A stretch of 64,000 nt of DNA. Source: Lagopus muta. Lineage: Eukaryota > Chordata > Aves > Galliformes > Phasianidae. Positions 35,142 to 45,239 of this stretch are shown here, one piece after another. A program made the position numbers and the translations under genes. The stretch is taken from NCBI RefSeq assembly GCF_023343835.1, contig NC_064434.1, positions 5,747,505 through 5,811,504 on the forward strand, given 5' to 3'. The notes under the pieces were generated by a model. That model worked only from the letters and a program-made list of their open reading frames with translations. It did not search any database and was not told the origin of the DNA. Within the stretch, counting starts at the first letter, position 1. Every line of letters begins with the position of its first letter.

Positions 35142-36192
35142 CTAAAGGCTTTTGGGGGCAGGTCTGTGGTTACGCTGCTGGGACAGGAGAAGAGCCCACA
35201 GTTCTTCTTACAGAAAGAGTTGATCAAAAGGAAAAGAAAAAGACAAAAAAGAAGAAGAAAGTACCTAAAGAATGCCAACATGGAGACAGTTCTGCATTCC
35301 CCACAGAAGGTAGGGGGAGGGCAGGGTGCAGGCTTTGTTGGCATGCATGCAGTGGGAGTAGGTGATGTTCACAATGGGTTCTGGGGGTGAAGGGAATGTC
35401 AGGGTGCTGGGGTTGAGTTCTTGCTGTTGCCTGGTGATGGTGTTTGTGAGCCAGCTGAGGTGGGGACAGAACAGAACAGGTCAGATCCAGGTTGGGTGGA
35501 GGTAACTACAGCGCAGGGACCCTCTGCACTCAGGAGTCTGCTGGAACTGGGTAGGGGGTGAACATGGTCACCCTGCACCCTGCACTCTGCATGGACCTGA
35601 AACAACCCTCACTCCTGCGAGCATCACTGAGCTCCTGCTTATCCTCACTTGTAGACAGAGCTATGGTCATAGGATACATACCTACAAAAATAATTCTCCT
35701 CTGCTCATTTGAGAGCATCATTTTGAGGCATCCCACTGACAGCTCGCTGCTCATTTGTGTCTGAAGGGCTCTCAGTGCTTTCACCCCTGGAGCTGATTTG
35801 CTGCTAAATTTCCCCCTTCCGAACAGCTGCTCTGGTAAATAGCAAATTGTGGCCACACTGCAGATAAAAGCAAGGAAAAGGTGCAGCAGTGGGAACAAGA
35901 CAGGTCACCTAACTGAGATATATGTATTAACCACCTTCTCTTTTGAAAAGTCGGCTTTGTGCTTCAATGAGCAAAGCCCTGGTGCCGAACCTCGCTCAGA
36001 TACGATAAAGGGTTCGGTGTGCAGCGTGTGAATCCCTGCTTCTGGTTCCAGATGCACCCTGAGGGCTGGGCAGGAGCAACCTCTCTGCAGCACTGCTCTG
36101 TCAGCAGCATCCCCTTGCCCGGGGAACCCTTAAAATGCAAACCATGATGCTGAAAAGGGAAAATGAAAACTAATCCCGCGTTTCCCTTGCAG

Positions 36193-36371
36193 GTAACAGA
36201 ACGCATCCCAAGCACAGCGCTTTTCCTCTGAGAAACCCCACCATGACGAGCCCGCAGCATCCCCGGCCCCCAACTCCATACCCAGGTGAGGTGCAGAGGC
36301 ACTGCATCCCCACGCACGCCCCCTTCAGCCTGGAAAACAGGAGGTTCCTGGAGCTGGACAGGTTTTACCAG
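36193..36371 (+). CDS. CIMIP2C: CIMIP2C antepenultimate coding exon (third from last)
   Basis: Acceptor TTTCCCTTGCAG, donor GTAGGG. 179 nt: two bases then 59 codons. The N-terminal two thirds is Pro/His-rich and diverged; the last part FSLENRRFLELDRFYQ aligns with human FNLDSHRSTELTNFYQ. The whole acceptor-to-donor interval is open. If transcription starts locally, ATG 36243 would be the first codon and this would be a 5' exon instead. Confidence 0.8.
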
Positions 36372-37885
36372 GTAGGGATGGGAGGGGACGGTGACCCCTC
36401 CACTGCTGCCTGTCCCCAAATCCCTGTGTCTATGGGGTTTTGCTGAGGGGTTTGAGCTCAGTGGGTGCAGTGTGCTGAGCAGCATCCTGCAGGCAGAGGC
36501 AATGCAGGGCTGGGAAAGGCTGCTGGCCCAAACCTCTGCTTCTTTGTCTTGACTGCAGCTGACCCAACAGCAACGTGAGTTTTACAAGGACAAGACTGGA
36601 ACACTTTATCCCATTCCCTACTTCGTGCTGCCTGAAGAGGAGAAGGAAAAATATCCACACCCACTGGACCTGTGAGTATCCAGCAGGAATCCCAATGGCA
36701 CAGCAGCAGCCAGCACCCAGAGCTGGGGCTGTGTGATGAATCTCAGGATTTGTGAGCTGAGCAGAACACAAACCCACCTCCCTGAGTCCCTGCTGGCTGG
36801 AGATTTTTGCTCTCTTCTGCTCTATGCTATGCTATTTTACTCTATTCTAATGTGTTCTATTTTGTTATATTCTACCCTACTATATATCCCTTCCCTTCCC
36901 TTCCCTTCCCTTCCCTTCCCTTCCCTTCCCTTCCCTTCCCTTCCCTTCCCTTCCCTTCCCTTCCCTTCCCTTCCCTTCCCTTCCCTTCCCTTCCCTTCCC
37001 TTCCCTTCCCTTCCCTTCCCTTCCCTTCCCTTCCCTTCCCTTCCCTTCCCTTCCCTTCCCTTCCCTTCCCTTCCCTTCCCTTCCCTTCCCTTCCCTTCCC
37101 TTCCCTTCCCGGCAGACTGCCGGGTTTCAGGGTTCTTCTGTCCAATCGAGAATTACAGATATTTTCTGAAAGCAAGCATCCTCCTAGCTGTACATTTGAA
37201 ATCCTGCATGTTGACTTATTCCATATCCCTCACAGGAGCTGCTGTACTGGAGCAGCGTCCCTGTCCCATCTCCTCACCCACATCACCCCAAGACAGAGCG
37301 CTCCATCGTCCTGCCATGGGGATGCACAGCAAGGAACCTCTTTGGCTGCGGGGCTGGGAGCATCCCTATGGCAGGGTTGGGAGGGGGGCATGGGGAGGGG
37401 GGGGGGGGGGGGGGCACCGGCACGGGCAGCAGAAAAGCTCGGGGGCCCTCTAGTGCCTGGCCCGGGCTGAGAGAGCTCCCTCCCCCATATCTACCTTCCT
37501 GCCCCCGCTGCCGGACCGTTCAGTAGGATACGAATGATCACTGCAGTGAAATGTAATGTTTGGAGCTGATGGAAGCTGCTTAAAGCAGCGGGACCCCTCC
37601 CATAGGTCAGGTAGCTCAGAGTTTTCCATCCACAGCCTTGGGCACGTCCAGGGATGGGACACCCACAGCTTCTCTGGGTCCTGTGCCAGCACCTTATCAC
37701 CTCCATAAAGAACTAATTCCTTCCTTACGTCTGTCCTCAGCCCCCAGCTCAGTGGGAAGACACGATGGCACTTACTGCGTGTGTCCCCAGAGAACCTGCA
37801 CACCTACCAGACATTCCCATCGGGCAAGAGGGTCACCTCCCAGGAGAGAGAGGTCCGTGACAGCTTCTTTGAGTACAGGGCATAA
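36193..37885 (+). CDS. CIMIP2C: CIMIP2C (FAM166C / C2orf70), ciliary microtubule inner protein, last three coding exons
   Basis: CIMIP2-family proteins bind inside the doublet microtubules of motile cilia and sperm tails. Exons 36193-36371, 36559-36671 and 37741-37885 join in frame to 144 residues plus a split first codon and end at a TAA. Human CIMIP2C has about 201 residues. Matches to it include FYQ at the exon end, then YKDKTGT (human YQDKTGT), KTRWHLLRVSPENL (human KKWHLLRLAPENL), TYQTFPSGKRV (identical) and the last residues FEYRA (human FEFRA). The first exon seen begins in phase (two bases, then Asn-Arg), which fits human ...R|NRAM, so about 55 N-terminal residues are missing. An internal ATG at 36243 with a strong Kozak context (CCCCACCATGA) could serve as an alternative start giving 128 residues. 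Position beside OTOF on the opposite strand matches mammalian gene order. Confidence 0.9.
36559..36671 (+). CDS. CIMIP2C: CIMIP2C penultimate coding exon
   Basis: Acceptor TTGACTGCAG, donor GTGAGT. 113 nt: 37 codons plus two bases. It encodes LTQQQREFYKDKTGTLYPIP and YFVLPEEEKEKYPHPLD, close to the human segment with QDKTGTVPRVPYFAMP. Confidence 0.93.
36891..37110. repeat. Perfect (TTCCC)44 pentanucleotide satellite
   Basis: 220 bp with no interruption: pure polypyrimidine on the plus strand and polypurine on the minus. Open in all frames on both strands (Leu-Pro-Phe-Pro-Ser and Gly-Lys-Glu-Arg-type repeats), which explains several spurious ORFs. Confidence 0.98.
37397..37414. repeat. G18 homopolymer
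   Basis: Eighteen consecutive G, preceded by further G-rich sequence. It lies 283 bp after the TTCCC block in the same intron. Confidence 0.9.
37741..37885 (+). CDS. CIMIP2C: CIMIP2C last coding exon
   Basis: Starts after CTGTCCTCAG. One base completes Leu, then 47 codons and TAA at 37883-37885. It contains the best-conserved part of the protein: RWHLLRVSPENLHTYQTFPS and GKRVTSQERE, ending FFEYRA. Confidence 0.95.
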
Positions 37886-37942
37886 GCAGCAGCATCCTTT
37901 GGTTGGAAAGCTGGTTTCCCTGCTGGGGGAGGTGTGATGGTT

Positions 37943-37948
37943 AATAAA
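37943..37948 (+). terminator. CIMIP2C: CIMIP2C poly(A) signal AATAAA
   Basis: A canonical AATAAA lies 58 bp after the stop codon, followed about 30 bp later by a GT-rich stretch (TGGTGTGTGTCTGTGTGC) typical of a downstream cleavage element. It implies a very short 3' UTR. Confidence 0.85.
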
Positions 37949-39616
37949 GCTGAGGTAAAGGAGAGGGAACTGAGTGCTGGTGTGTGTCTGTGTGCATGGG
38001 CCCCCCAAGGGAAGGGGTCGGTTGTTCATCAGAGAGGTGGCCACGCTTAGAGGATGATCAGGGTTGAGGACGAGCAGAGGATGAGCTGAGGTCCAGTCCA
38101 GCCTCATGGAGCCAAAAGGGCTTTGATGGGGTGTCACCAAGTGGGGTAGGAGGGAGTATGCTCATGAGGGTCGGTGACTGGTGGGAGGGAAAAGAGGCAA
38201 ACAAAGGGGAGGGAGAAGTGCCCAGATTGTGCAGCGGAAGAGGATGAAGGGGAGACTCTCCAGGTGTGAGGACAGCAGGGAACAGCGTGGCCACCAACAT
38301 CTTCAAAGGGGCACCCAGGGAGTGAAGACAAGGGGGATCTGAGGGATCTGCTCAGTCCCACCCCGCACAAGAACTGAGCAGGACAATGGGGGTTACCACC
38401 TGCCTGGCCCCACACGCAGCCAACCAAATTCTGTATGGTTTTTAAAGCTACTGGATAAATAAGTGGAAGGAAGACACGCTTGGGAATACTCCACTTGGTT
38501 TGACTCTGGGGGAAGGACTTTTCCAGTAGGTAGAGCACTGGCAGGGCTCCTGCAGAGCACATTCATCCATTCCAAGTCAAGGACTGTTCCCTGTGTTCAC
38601 TCTGTAGCAGGACAGCCTGCCTGGGAGGGGAATGAGTGCTCCTCTGGGTGTGATCTCTGCTCTCAGGAGCCCAGAGATGGCTTTTAATGCCTCTTTATTG
38701 ATTTTTTTCTCCACTCACCAACATCTGAAGTTAAATAACCCTTTTACCCTCATCTGCTCATCACTCCCCCCACCAGCATGTTTCATCCCATTAGTGCAAG
38801 CTGACAGGGGCTGACACCTGCAGCACTTCCAAGCGTACGTTAAACACATTGAGAAAAGTTCTCATGCATTTTAGTGCATCTCCAGACCCCTTTCAGCTCC
38901 TGCAGGGTCACAGCTGGCAGCAAGGCAGAGCTGTGCATGCATTTTAGGACTTGCAAGCAGGCACAAAAGGAAGCAGATCACCCAGGGGCCGTCTATTTCT
39001 TTGTACTGAAAGAGCAAATTCATCGCTGGCATCGTTTTTACCAAGTGGAATTTGCTCCCTGGAGGGACTTTGCATGCTGACCCTGCAATGGCAGATGAGG
39101 AGTGTCCTGGGAAGTTCTCACTGGATAGAAAGGATTCCCAGTGAATGGTTTGAGACCCATAGTGCAGGTTGTGTGGGGATCAGCAGATCCCATAGCCAGC
39201 TCAGAGACTGCTTTATACACCAAATGAGGACCATTCTTACCCTTTTATTGCTTTCTCAGAGCCTTGTGTGGCCCCTCTGCATCTTATTGCCATCAGCCTG
39301 AGTCCCTCTGCAGTTCTGTAACCCATCCTTAGGACAACAGGCAGCATCAGAGGAAAGGAAATCTCTCTCTTTCCTCCACTCTGGCCAAGATTTCTGAGAC
39401 AGATTCATCCTTACAAGTGCCCTCCCAGCATATGGGATGCGCTTTGCCATGGGATGCAGAGGCCACAGCCAGCATATCCTCAGATGCAAAGCTATGGAAT
39501 ACAGAGGGCTCAGGGCAGCCTTAGTGCATGGCAGGGAAAGGGGGGGAGCTGAGTACACCCAGGAAAGGGAGAACAACCCCAAAGTTGTCCAATGAGGAAG
39601 GCAGTGAAGCATGGAA

Positions 39617-39780
39617 CAGCAGAGAGGCTGTGGGTGCCCCATCCATCGAGACAGCCAAGGTCAGGCAGCATGGGGTTCTGAGAACATGATGGAGCTGTGG
39701 GTGTCCCTGTTCATTGCAGGGAAGTTGGAGATGAGGTGGCTTTTAAGGGTCCCTTCCAACTTAAATCATTCTTTGTTTCC
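39617..39780 (+). mobile_element. CR1 3'-end fragment
   Basis: ACAGCAGAGAGGCTGTGGGT, GGTGTCCCTGTTCATTGCAG and GGTCCCTTCCAACTTAAATC, with a worn tail ATTCTTTGTTTCC. Confidence 0.85.
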
Positions 39781-39963
39781 AGCATACGAACCCCTCCAAG
39801 GATGCCCACGGCCCTCGCAACTTTATAAGAAAGGAAAGTCGCAAAAAGGGGAGGGATCTTCCACCTCGAAAAAGGGTGGGAGAAGGCGGAGGAGCTGAGC
39901 GCTGTGTGCCCTGAGTGTGGGGAGGTTTTTCACGCAGCCTGCCGGGGCTTTCCTCCGCTTCTC

Positions 39964-39978
39964 CCGTTAGAGGGCAGC
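39964..39978 (+). promoter_or_regulatory. Candidate CTCF-binding motif
   Basis: CCGTTAGAGGGCAGC fits the CTCF core CCRSYAGRKGGCRS at all but one position (T for S). It lies in a CpG-containing patch about 2 kb past the end of CIMIP2C. Motif match only; occupancy is unknown. Confidence 0.35.
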
Positions 39979-41472
39979 GCAGTCCTGCAGGATACGGGCA
40001 TAGAGACGCGATCCTGGTCCCGGTCCTGATCCTCATCCCCAGCATCACGGCCAGGGGCTGTGGGACATCCCCCAGGAGGAGCCCCCACCATTCTCTGCTC
40101 CCTGTTCCAGGGCGCCGGCACCCACCCAGCACTGCAGTGCTGCTGATGGCAGCTCCTGGGCTCCGGGCTGTGCTCTGTGTCCCTGGGCTGCCTGGCATCA
40201 CAGAGCAGAGCTCCATTCCCTTGCACCTCTCGTGAGGATTTATGGCCGTGGTGGGATTCCCCTGAGCCACCCCCCTGCTCCAGGCTGAGCATCCCCAGCT
40301 CTCTCAGCTCTCCTTCCCCCCGTCCTGCATTCAGCTCTCCCCACTGGGAGGCCACGGGCTTTGTGCTGGTGCTGCGCTTCATATGGGACCTACATCTGAG
40401 CATCCCTCCTGCCCGAACCCTGCTCCCAGCACAGGGTCAGGGTGAGTGGAATGGAGTCAAACATCCCCTGCAGTGCCTTCTGCCCCAGCATCACAGCTAG
40501 GAAGGCACAAGCTCACTTCTAGCAGGGGAAAGTGCTGACGTCTGCAAGAGCTGCCTGCATTCTCCAGCTGCTTTTGCAGCTGCTGGCAGCCCTCGGAGCT
40601 GGCAGCGTTTGTTTAGGGAGAAGGGTTAGCTGCAGTGTGGTTGGGGACAGGTGATGGAAGGAGCCGGGGGCTTGAACCATCTGGGGAGCAGAATGGCTTA
40701 ACAGGATTACAACCCATCTCCAAGGCTGCTCGCATTTCCTGGCCCAGTGGGAAGGGATCGTCCTTTGTAGCTCAGCCCAAGCCTACAAGTGGAGGCCACT
40801 GAGACCTTCAGAGGCTGCAGACTGGAGATCACTGCCGGCTCAGGGTGCAGGAACACGAGCATGCTCACTGCACCCCAAAACTGGAGACCCCTCATGGCCT
40901 TCCTTGCACCTGCAGCCCCAGTCCCACTGCTGCTTCCCTGGTGGAGCAGCCTGCAGGTGGGTGTTTATGGGGTACTTTCAGTGCCCTGACAACTTGTTTA
41001 ATGTCTCGTGCTGCAGCTGCCCGAGCCAGCAATGCTGGTTCTTCCCACCTCCCTCTGTTTAAACTGTGAGTCCTTCAGCCTGGGGATGTGTTTTATTGTG
41101 TATTCATTCAGGCAGGCAGCGCAACGGCTGGCGTTAGGCAGGGCTGTTAGATACTTGCATAAAACAGATGATCCATAATCATAAAATGTTTGTTTTCCGA
41201 CTTAATGTGAAGAAAACCAAACCCCTCTCTGCTACCCCCCGGCTCAGCTCAAAGTGTGTTTGTACAAAGGCAGAGCAGAGCCGTTCCCTGCATTTGGTGC
41301 TGGTCTCTCTGCATAAATAACCGAGGCAGGCGAGCGTGAGCTGCCTGCTGCAGACCTCCGTCCTGTAATTATGTGCCCGTGCACGGCTGTGTCTCCTTTA
41401 TTGTCTGCTCTGCACATAATGGCAGCCTAGGGACAGCTGCTTGAGTTTTTATGGACCTCCCAAAATGCAAAG

Positions 41473-42013
41473 CGTGGATCAGAAACGATCCGTCGTGCAT
41501 CCAAATGATCCACCGTGCATCTGAAATAACACGTAGTGCATCCAAATGACCCACTGTGCATCCAAAGGGATCCTTCGTCCGCCCAAAGTGATCTGTCACG
41601 CATCCAAAATGTCACACTGTGCCACCAAAATTGCCTGCTGTGCATCCTAAGCGACCCGCTGTGCATCCTAAGTGACCCGCGGTGCATCCAAATTGTTCCA
41701 CTGTGCATCCAAAAAGACACATCGCGCAGCCAAAACGGCCCACTGTGCATCCAAAGTGATCCATCGTGCATCCAAAATAACACACTGTGCAATGAAAAGG
41801 ACCCACAGTGCATCCAGAGTGATCCGCTGTGCATCCAAAATGTGCCAGCATGCATCCAAATGACCCATCGTGGTTCCAAAGTGACCCATCGTGCAATGAG
41901 AATGACCTATTGTGCATCCAAAGTGTTCTGCCGTGCGTTCAATTGATCCCTCATGGTTCCAAAATGATCCCTCATGATTCCTACAAGAATCCTTCATGCG
42001 TGCAAAGTGATCT
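41473..42013. repeat. 21-bp minisatellite, ~26 diverged copies
   Basis: Units average 20-21 bp around GTGCATCCAAAGTGACCCATC. Because 21 is divisible by three, several frames stay open on both strands, giving 7-residue periodic nonsense (CIQSDPL on plus, MHSGSLW on minus). No gene. Confidence 0.95.
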
Positions 42014-43439
42014 TAAAAAGAGATGAATGGAGCCGTGTGTGTAGGATGGGAGCAGCTGTGTTTCCACTAAGCAAACACCAAAGCAGTGCTTCCAGCAGGT
42101 GTCTTGGTGGCCCACTGAAGTGCTGCTCCCATCCCTGACCCCAGCAATGATATGAACAGCCCTTAAACTGGCCCAGACACCACACCCTGGGAATGGCTGG
42201 TAGCCCACAGCAGAGGGTTGGAGCTCTTGAAGGTCCCTTCCAACCAATGCCATTCTATAAGTCTGTGATTCTATGATTCTATGAAACAGATCATGCTGGA
42301 GACAAGGGGACAAACCTCTGTGAGGTGTGAATGTGGGGACTGGGAGACATAACCACAATTGTTGTCTCTGATCAGCTCAGAGAGGTTCAGCCCTACATGG
42401 TCCAATTTTTGCACAAAGACCTCCGTGGCTTTCAGGTGCCGAGCGTTGCTTGCAGTTCCTGCAGAGGAGCACAGATTTGAGCAGTGAGGGGGGAGCATAT
42501 TTTATAAAGCGTCTTCAGCTTATTTGGTTTGGAAATGCAAGTGCTAAGTGCAGCCATTGTTGCAAATGTTTGAGTTGCTGTCTCTGAAATGGAGGATGCA
42601 GGGAACACTTGGTGGCCCCTTGGAGGTCTCCATGCCCATGGGACATTCTAGAGAGACCTGAAAGTCCTCTGCCCTGTTGTCCTCTGGTCTCTCACTCTGA
42701 GGATGAGCCCTGGAGTTCCTCAACAAGAAAACAGCCCTATGTTGCAACTCGAAGTGAGCTGGGGGACAGAAAGTAGGGCACGGTCGTGACACATTGGTGC
42801 GAAAGAGATGCTCGAGGTGCCACGGAATGGAAAAAAGCAGGGAGCCATCAGCGGCTGGGCATGTTTACATAGCTCCAAATGTCAGGTGGGGAATGCGAGA
42901 ACAGGGCAGAGGGATGTTAGGAGGCAGGAGCATGGCCGTGGGCTTTCTGGCAGCACTGGGGACATGGGGATGGGATGTGGGATGTTGGGGTTGCAGGCTG
43001 GGTATATCCAGCTGGGTACTGCCTGTGCTTCTCTTTGTTGCTTTTTTTTCCTTCCAGTTTTGTTTTTTGTTTTAAGCTTGTAGTGCCTGCGACAACTCTT
43101 TGCTCTTACAACATTTTTTCCAGGAGCTTGTAAAGCTGAGTGGTGAGATTTGTGCAGTCCTTCACGCAGAGAGCTTCAATTAAACATGTGAAAGTCAAAC
43201 ACACGCGGCGTAATTCAGCCTGACAGTGTATCTAAATACTCTTAGTTCTCAGGTTTTAATTAAGTCCTCCAGAGCTATCGCTTGATTCCATAAGCATCAC
43301 TCCATCCTTTCCCTCTTTATTTTTTTGCCCTTTCTTGGGACAGCAGAACAATTCCTGCTTATTTGCATTCATACTGTTTCTTGTGTTTAAAACCCTGGAC
43401 AGGAAACCTGGTTGGGTCACAGCAAAATAATCTGATCAC
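42014..43439. other. Intergenic segment
   Basis: One CR1 tail (42205-42286). The AT-rich 43150-43400 stretch looks like unique sequence. No gene recognised. Confidence 0.7.
42205..42286 (+). mobile_element. CR1 terminal fragment
   Basis: GGGTTGGAGCTCTTGAAGGT, CCCTTCCAACCAATGCC and a three-unit tail ending GATTCTATGATTCTATG. Confidence 0.88.
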
Positions 43440-43440
43440 A

Positions 43441-43850
43441 GAGGTATGGAATGATTTAGGTTGGAAAAGACCTCTAAAATGAAGTCCAATCTCAATCCAT
43501 CCCTACCATGCCCACTGACCCATGTCCCCAAATAGAATCATAGAATCAAGGCTGGAAAAGACCTCTAAGATCATCCATACCAACCCCAATCCATCCCTAC
43601 CATGCCACTGGCCCATGTCCCTAGGTAGAATCGTAGAAGGATTCAGGTTGGAAAAGACTCTGAGATCAACATGTCCAACCCCAACCCATCACCACCATAG
43701 CCACTGGGGCATGTCCCCAAGTAGAATCATAGAGTTGCTAATGTTGGAAAAGGCTCTAAGATTATCAAATCCAACCCCAACTCACCCCTACCATGGCCAC
43801 CAAACCATGTCTCCATGTGCCACATCTCCACACCTCCCAGATACCTGTTA
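43441..43850 (-). mobile_element. CR1 terminus in four tandem copies
   Basis: Four head-to-tail copies of the last ~93-96 bp of CR1, starting at about 43441, 43534, 43627 and 43723. Each reads (inverted) AGAATCATAGA.., GGTTGGAAAAGAC.., CCAACCCCAA.CCATC.., CATGTCCCCAA. Only the fourth continues into further CR1 sequence (CCACATCTCCACACCTCCC). Confidence 0.92.
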
Positions 43851-45239
43851 AAAACAGTGGAATTTCTCATGACTTTAGTCTTCCAATAAACCTTTTTTGT
43901 GTTTCATTTCTGGTTACAGTGATCCCAGGAATGGAACTGAAACCCCCGTTGGGACCTCAGCTCATCCATCGGCCCCAGGTGAGTCTCCAGCCCCCAGGGG
44001 ATTTATCCGCAGGTGCCTCCGAACACAAACGTGTGGTGTGACGTGCGATGGCAGCGTGGAGCACAACACGTCTCCTTCCCCTTGCACGTGCTGTGCTGTT
44101 CTCTCTGTAATCCCTGCAGTGACGCAGCCGGGGCTGCCATGAGCCCCCACCTCGGGCTGCAGTGAGCATCTGTCCCTTCCCCCCCCCCCCCCTCTGCCAT
44201 CTGCGCTGCCGAGGGGAAGGAATTACACCAGGCTGCCCATTAAAGTGTCCTTTGCTTTGGCTGGGGAAGGGATGGGGTGCAGCAGCACAGAGAGTGGCAC
44301 AGGCTGGGTGCACGCTGGGCGTGGGTGGAAAGTCTGGAGCCATCTTCTCACCTGTTGGCTTCCTCTGCCCAATCTCTCTCTTCCTCTGCCACCATTATTT
44401 GGGGCAGCACATGAGGGTGTGCTATGCTTTGCCAGGGCTGCAGGCAGTGCTGCTCCAGCACGGTCCGGAGCTGCTTGCAGCAGGGATTTGCCTTCAAATG
44501 ATGAGCTTTGCAGTTTTGCATGAAAGTCACAAAGATGTTCTTAGGAGAACAGCTGTTGTTTAGGGCCAACAGCACACATCCTGAGCAGGACCACGTCCCC
44601 ATCTATGGCAAGGGCTGAGCAGCATTCAGCCCTGCCAATAAATTCAGCCGTGCTAGAATGATATCCAAGCGGTTTGCAGGAGCAAATGATACATACATTT
44701 TATACATATATATGTATATATGTACAAGGGAAATCTCCATCTAGCTTTGTACCCAGGGCCAGCCTGGAGCCACAGGAAGGGTCCTCCTGGGGAGCTCTGA
44801 TCTCACTCCTCCCATCATCACTGCAGTGCTGGCTCCCAAACCTTCCAACCTGCTTTTCCCTGCACGGTTACAAAGCTGCTGCTACCAGCCATTCTGTCCC
44901 AGGAGGGGCAATTATACTCTGCAACGAGCTTTCTCCCTCACCTTTATTATGTGTGAAGTACATGAAGGGAATTGAATGAAATTGTCAGAAGGGAGCTTCA
45001 CAGGCAGCACCAAGCCAGACTGCTCAGCTAACCCACTGCAAGAGGGGAAGGCCAGGAATATCAAAAGGATCAGACAATCCCAGCTCAAACATCTGTTGAG
45101 ATTCCTCTCCATCAGCAAATCCCCATCTCCTGTTTGCCCACACAAGGCCTCCCATGCAGGCTTGGGACCAGCCCACAGCCAGAGCCCAACCAAGCTGCCC
45201 TGGGAATTCCCTGGTTGTGTCCCCTGCCCAGGGGTTGCC
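43851..45239. other. Intergenic segment
   Basis: Contains a C14 run (44179-44192) and an 18-bp perfect AT/TA palindrome (44701-44718). No gene recognised. Confidence 0.7.

Larger units (their letters stand above)
31521..36192. other. OTOF - CIMIP2C intergenic region
   Basis: About 4.7 kb between the divergent genes. It contains three CR1 tails and a TTCC/TTCA microsatellite. The first exon(s) of CIMIP2C are expected here or further upstream, but I could not find a segment matching the conserved N-terminus (a GY.GH.P-type motif). Confidence 0.7.
36672..37740 (+). other. CIMIP2C last intron
   Basis: 1069 bp with GTGAGT donor and CTGTCCTCAG acceptor. About a fifth of it is the (TTCCC)44 block, and it also carries the G18 run. 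Confidence 0.88.
37949..41472. other. Intergenic, right of CIMIP2C
   Basis: No gene recognised. It includes one CR1 tail (39617-39780) and a CpG-rich patch around 39.9-40.1 kb with a CTCF-like motif. The open frames are short and without family features. Confidence 0.75.

Noticed and set aside
36733..37470. 245-codon frame rich in Pro-Ser-Leu
   Set aside because: Produced by the (TTCCC)44 array, which is open in every frame.
41427..41997. Overlapping 100-150 codon frames with 7-residue periodicity
   Set aside because: The 21-bp minisatellite preserves frame; units of 20 bp and lack of codon bias argue against coding.
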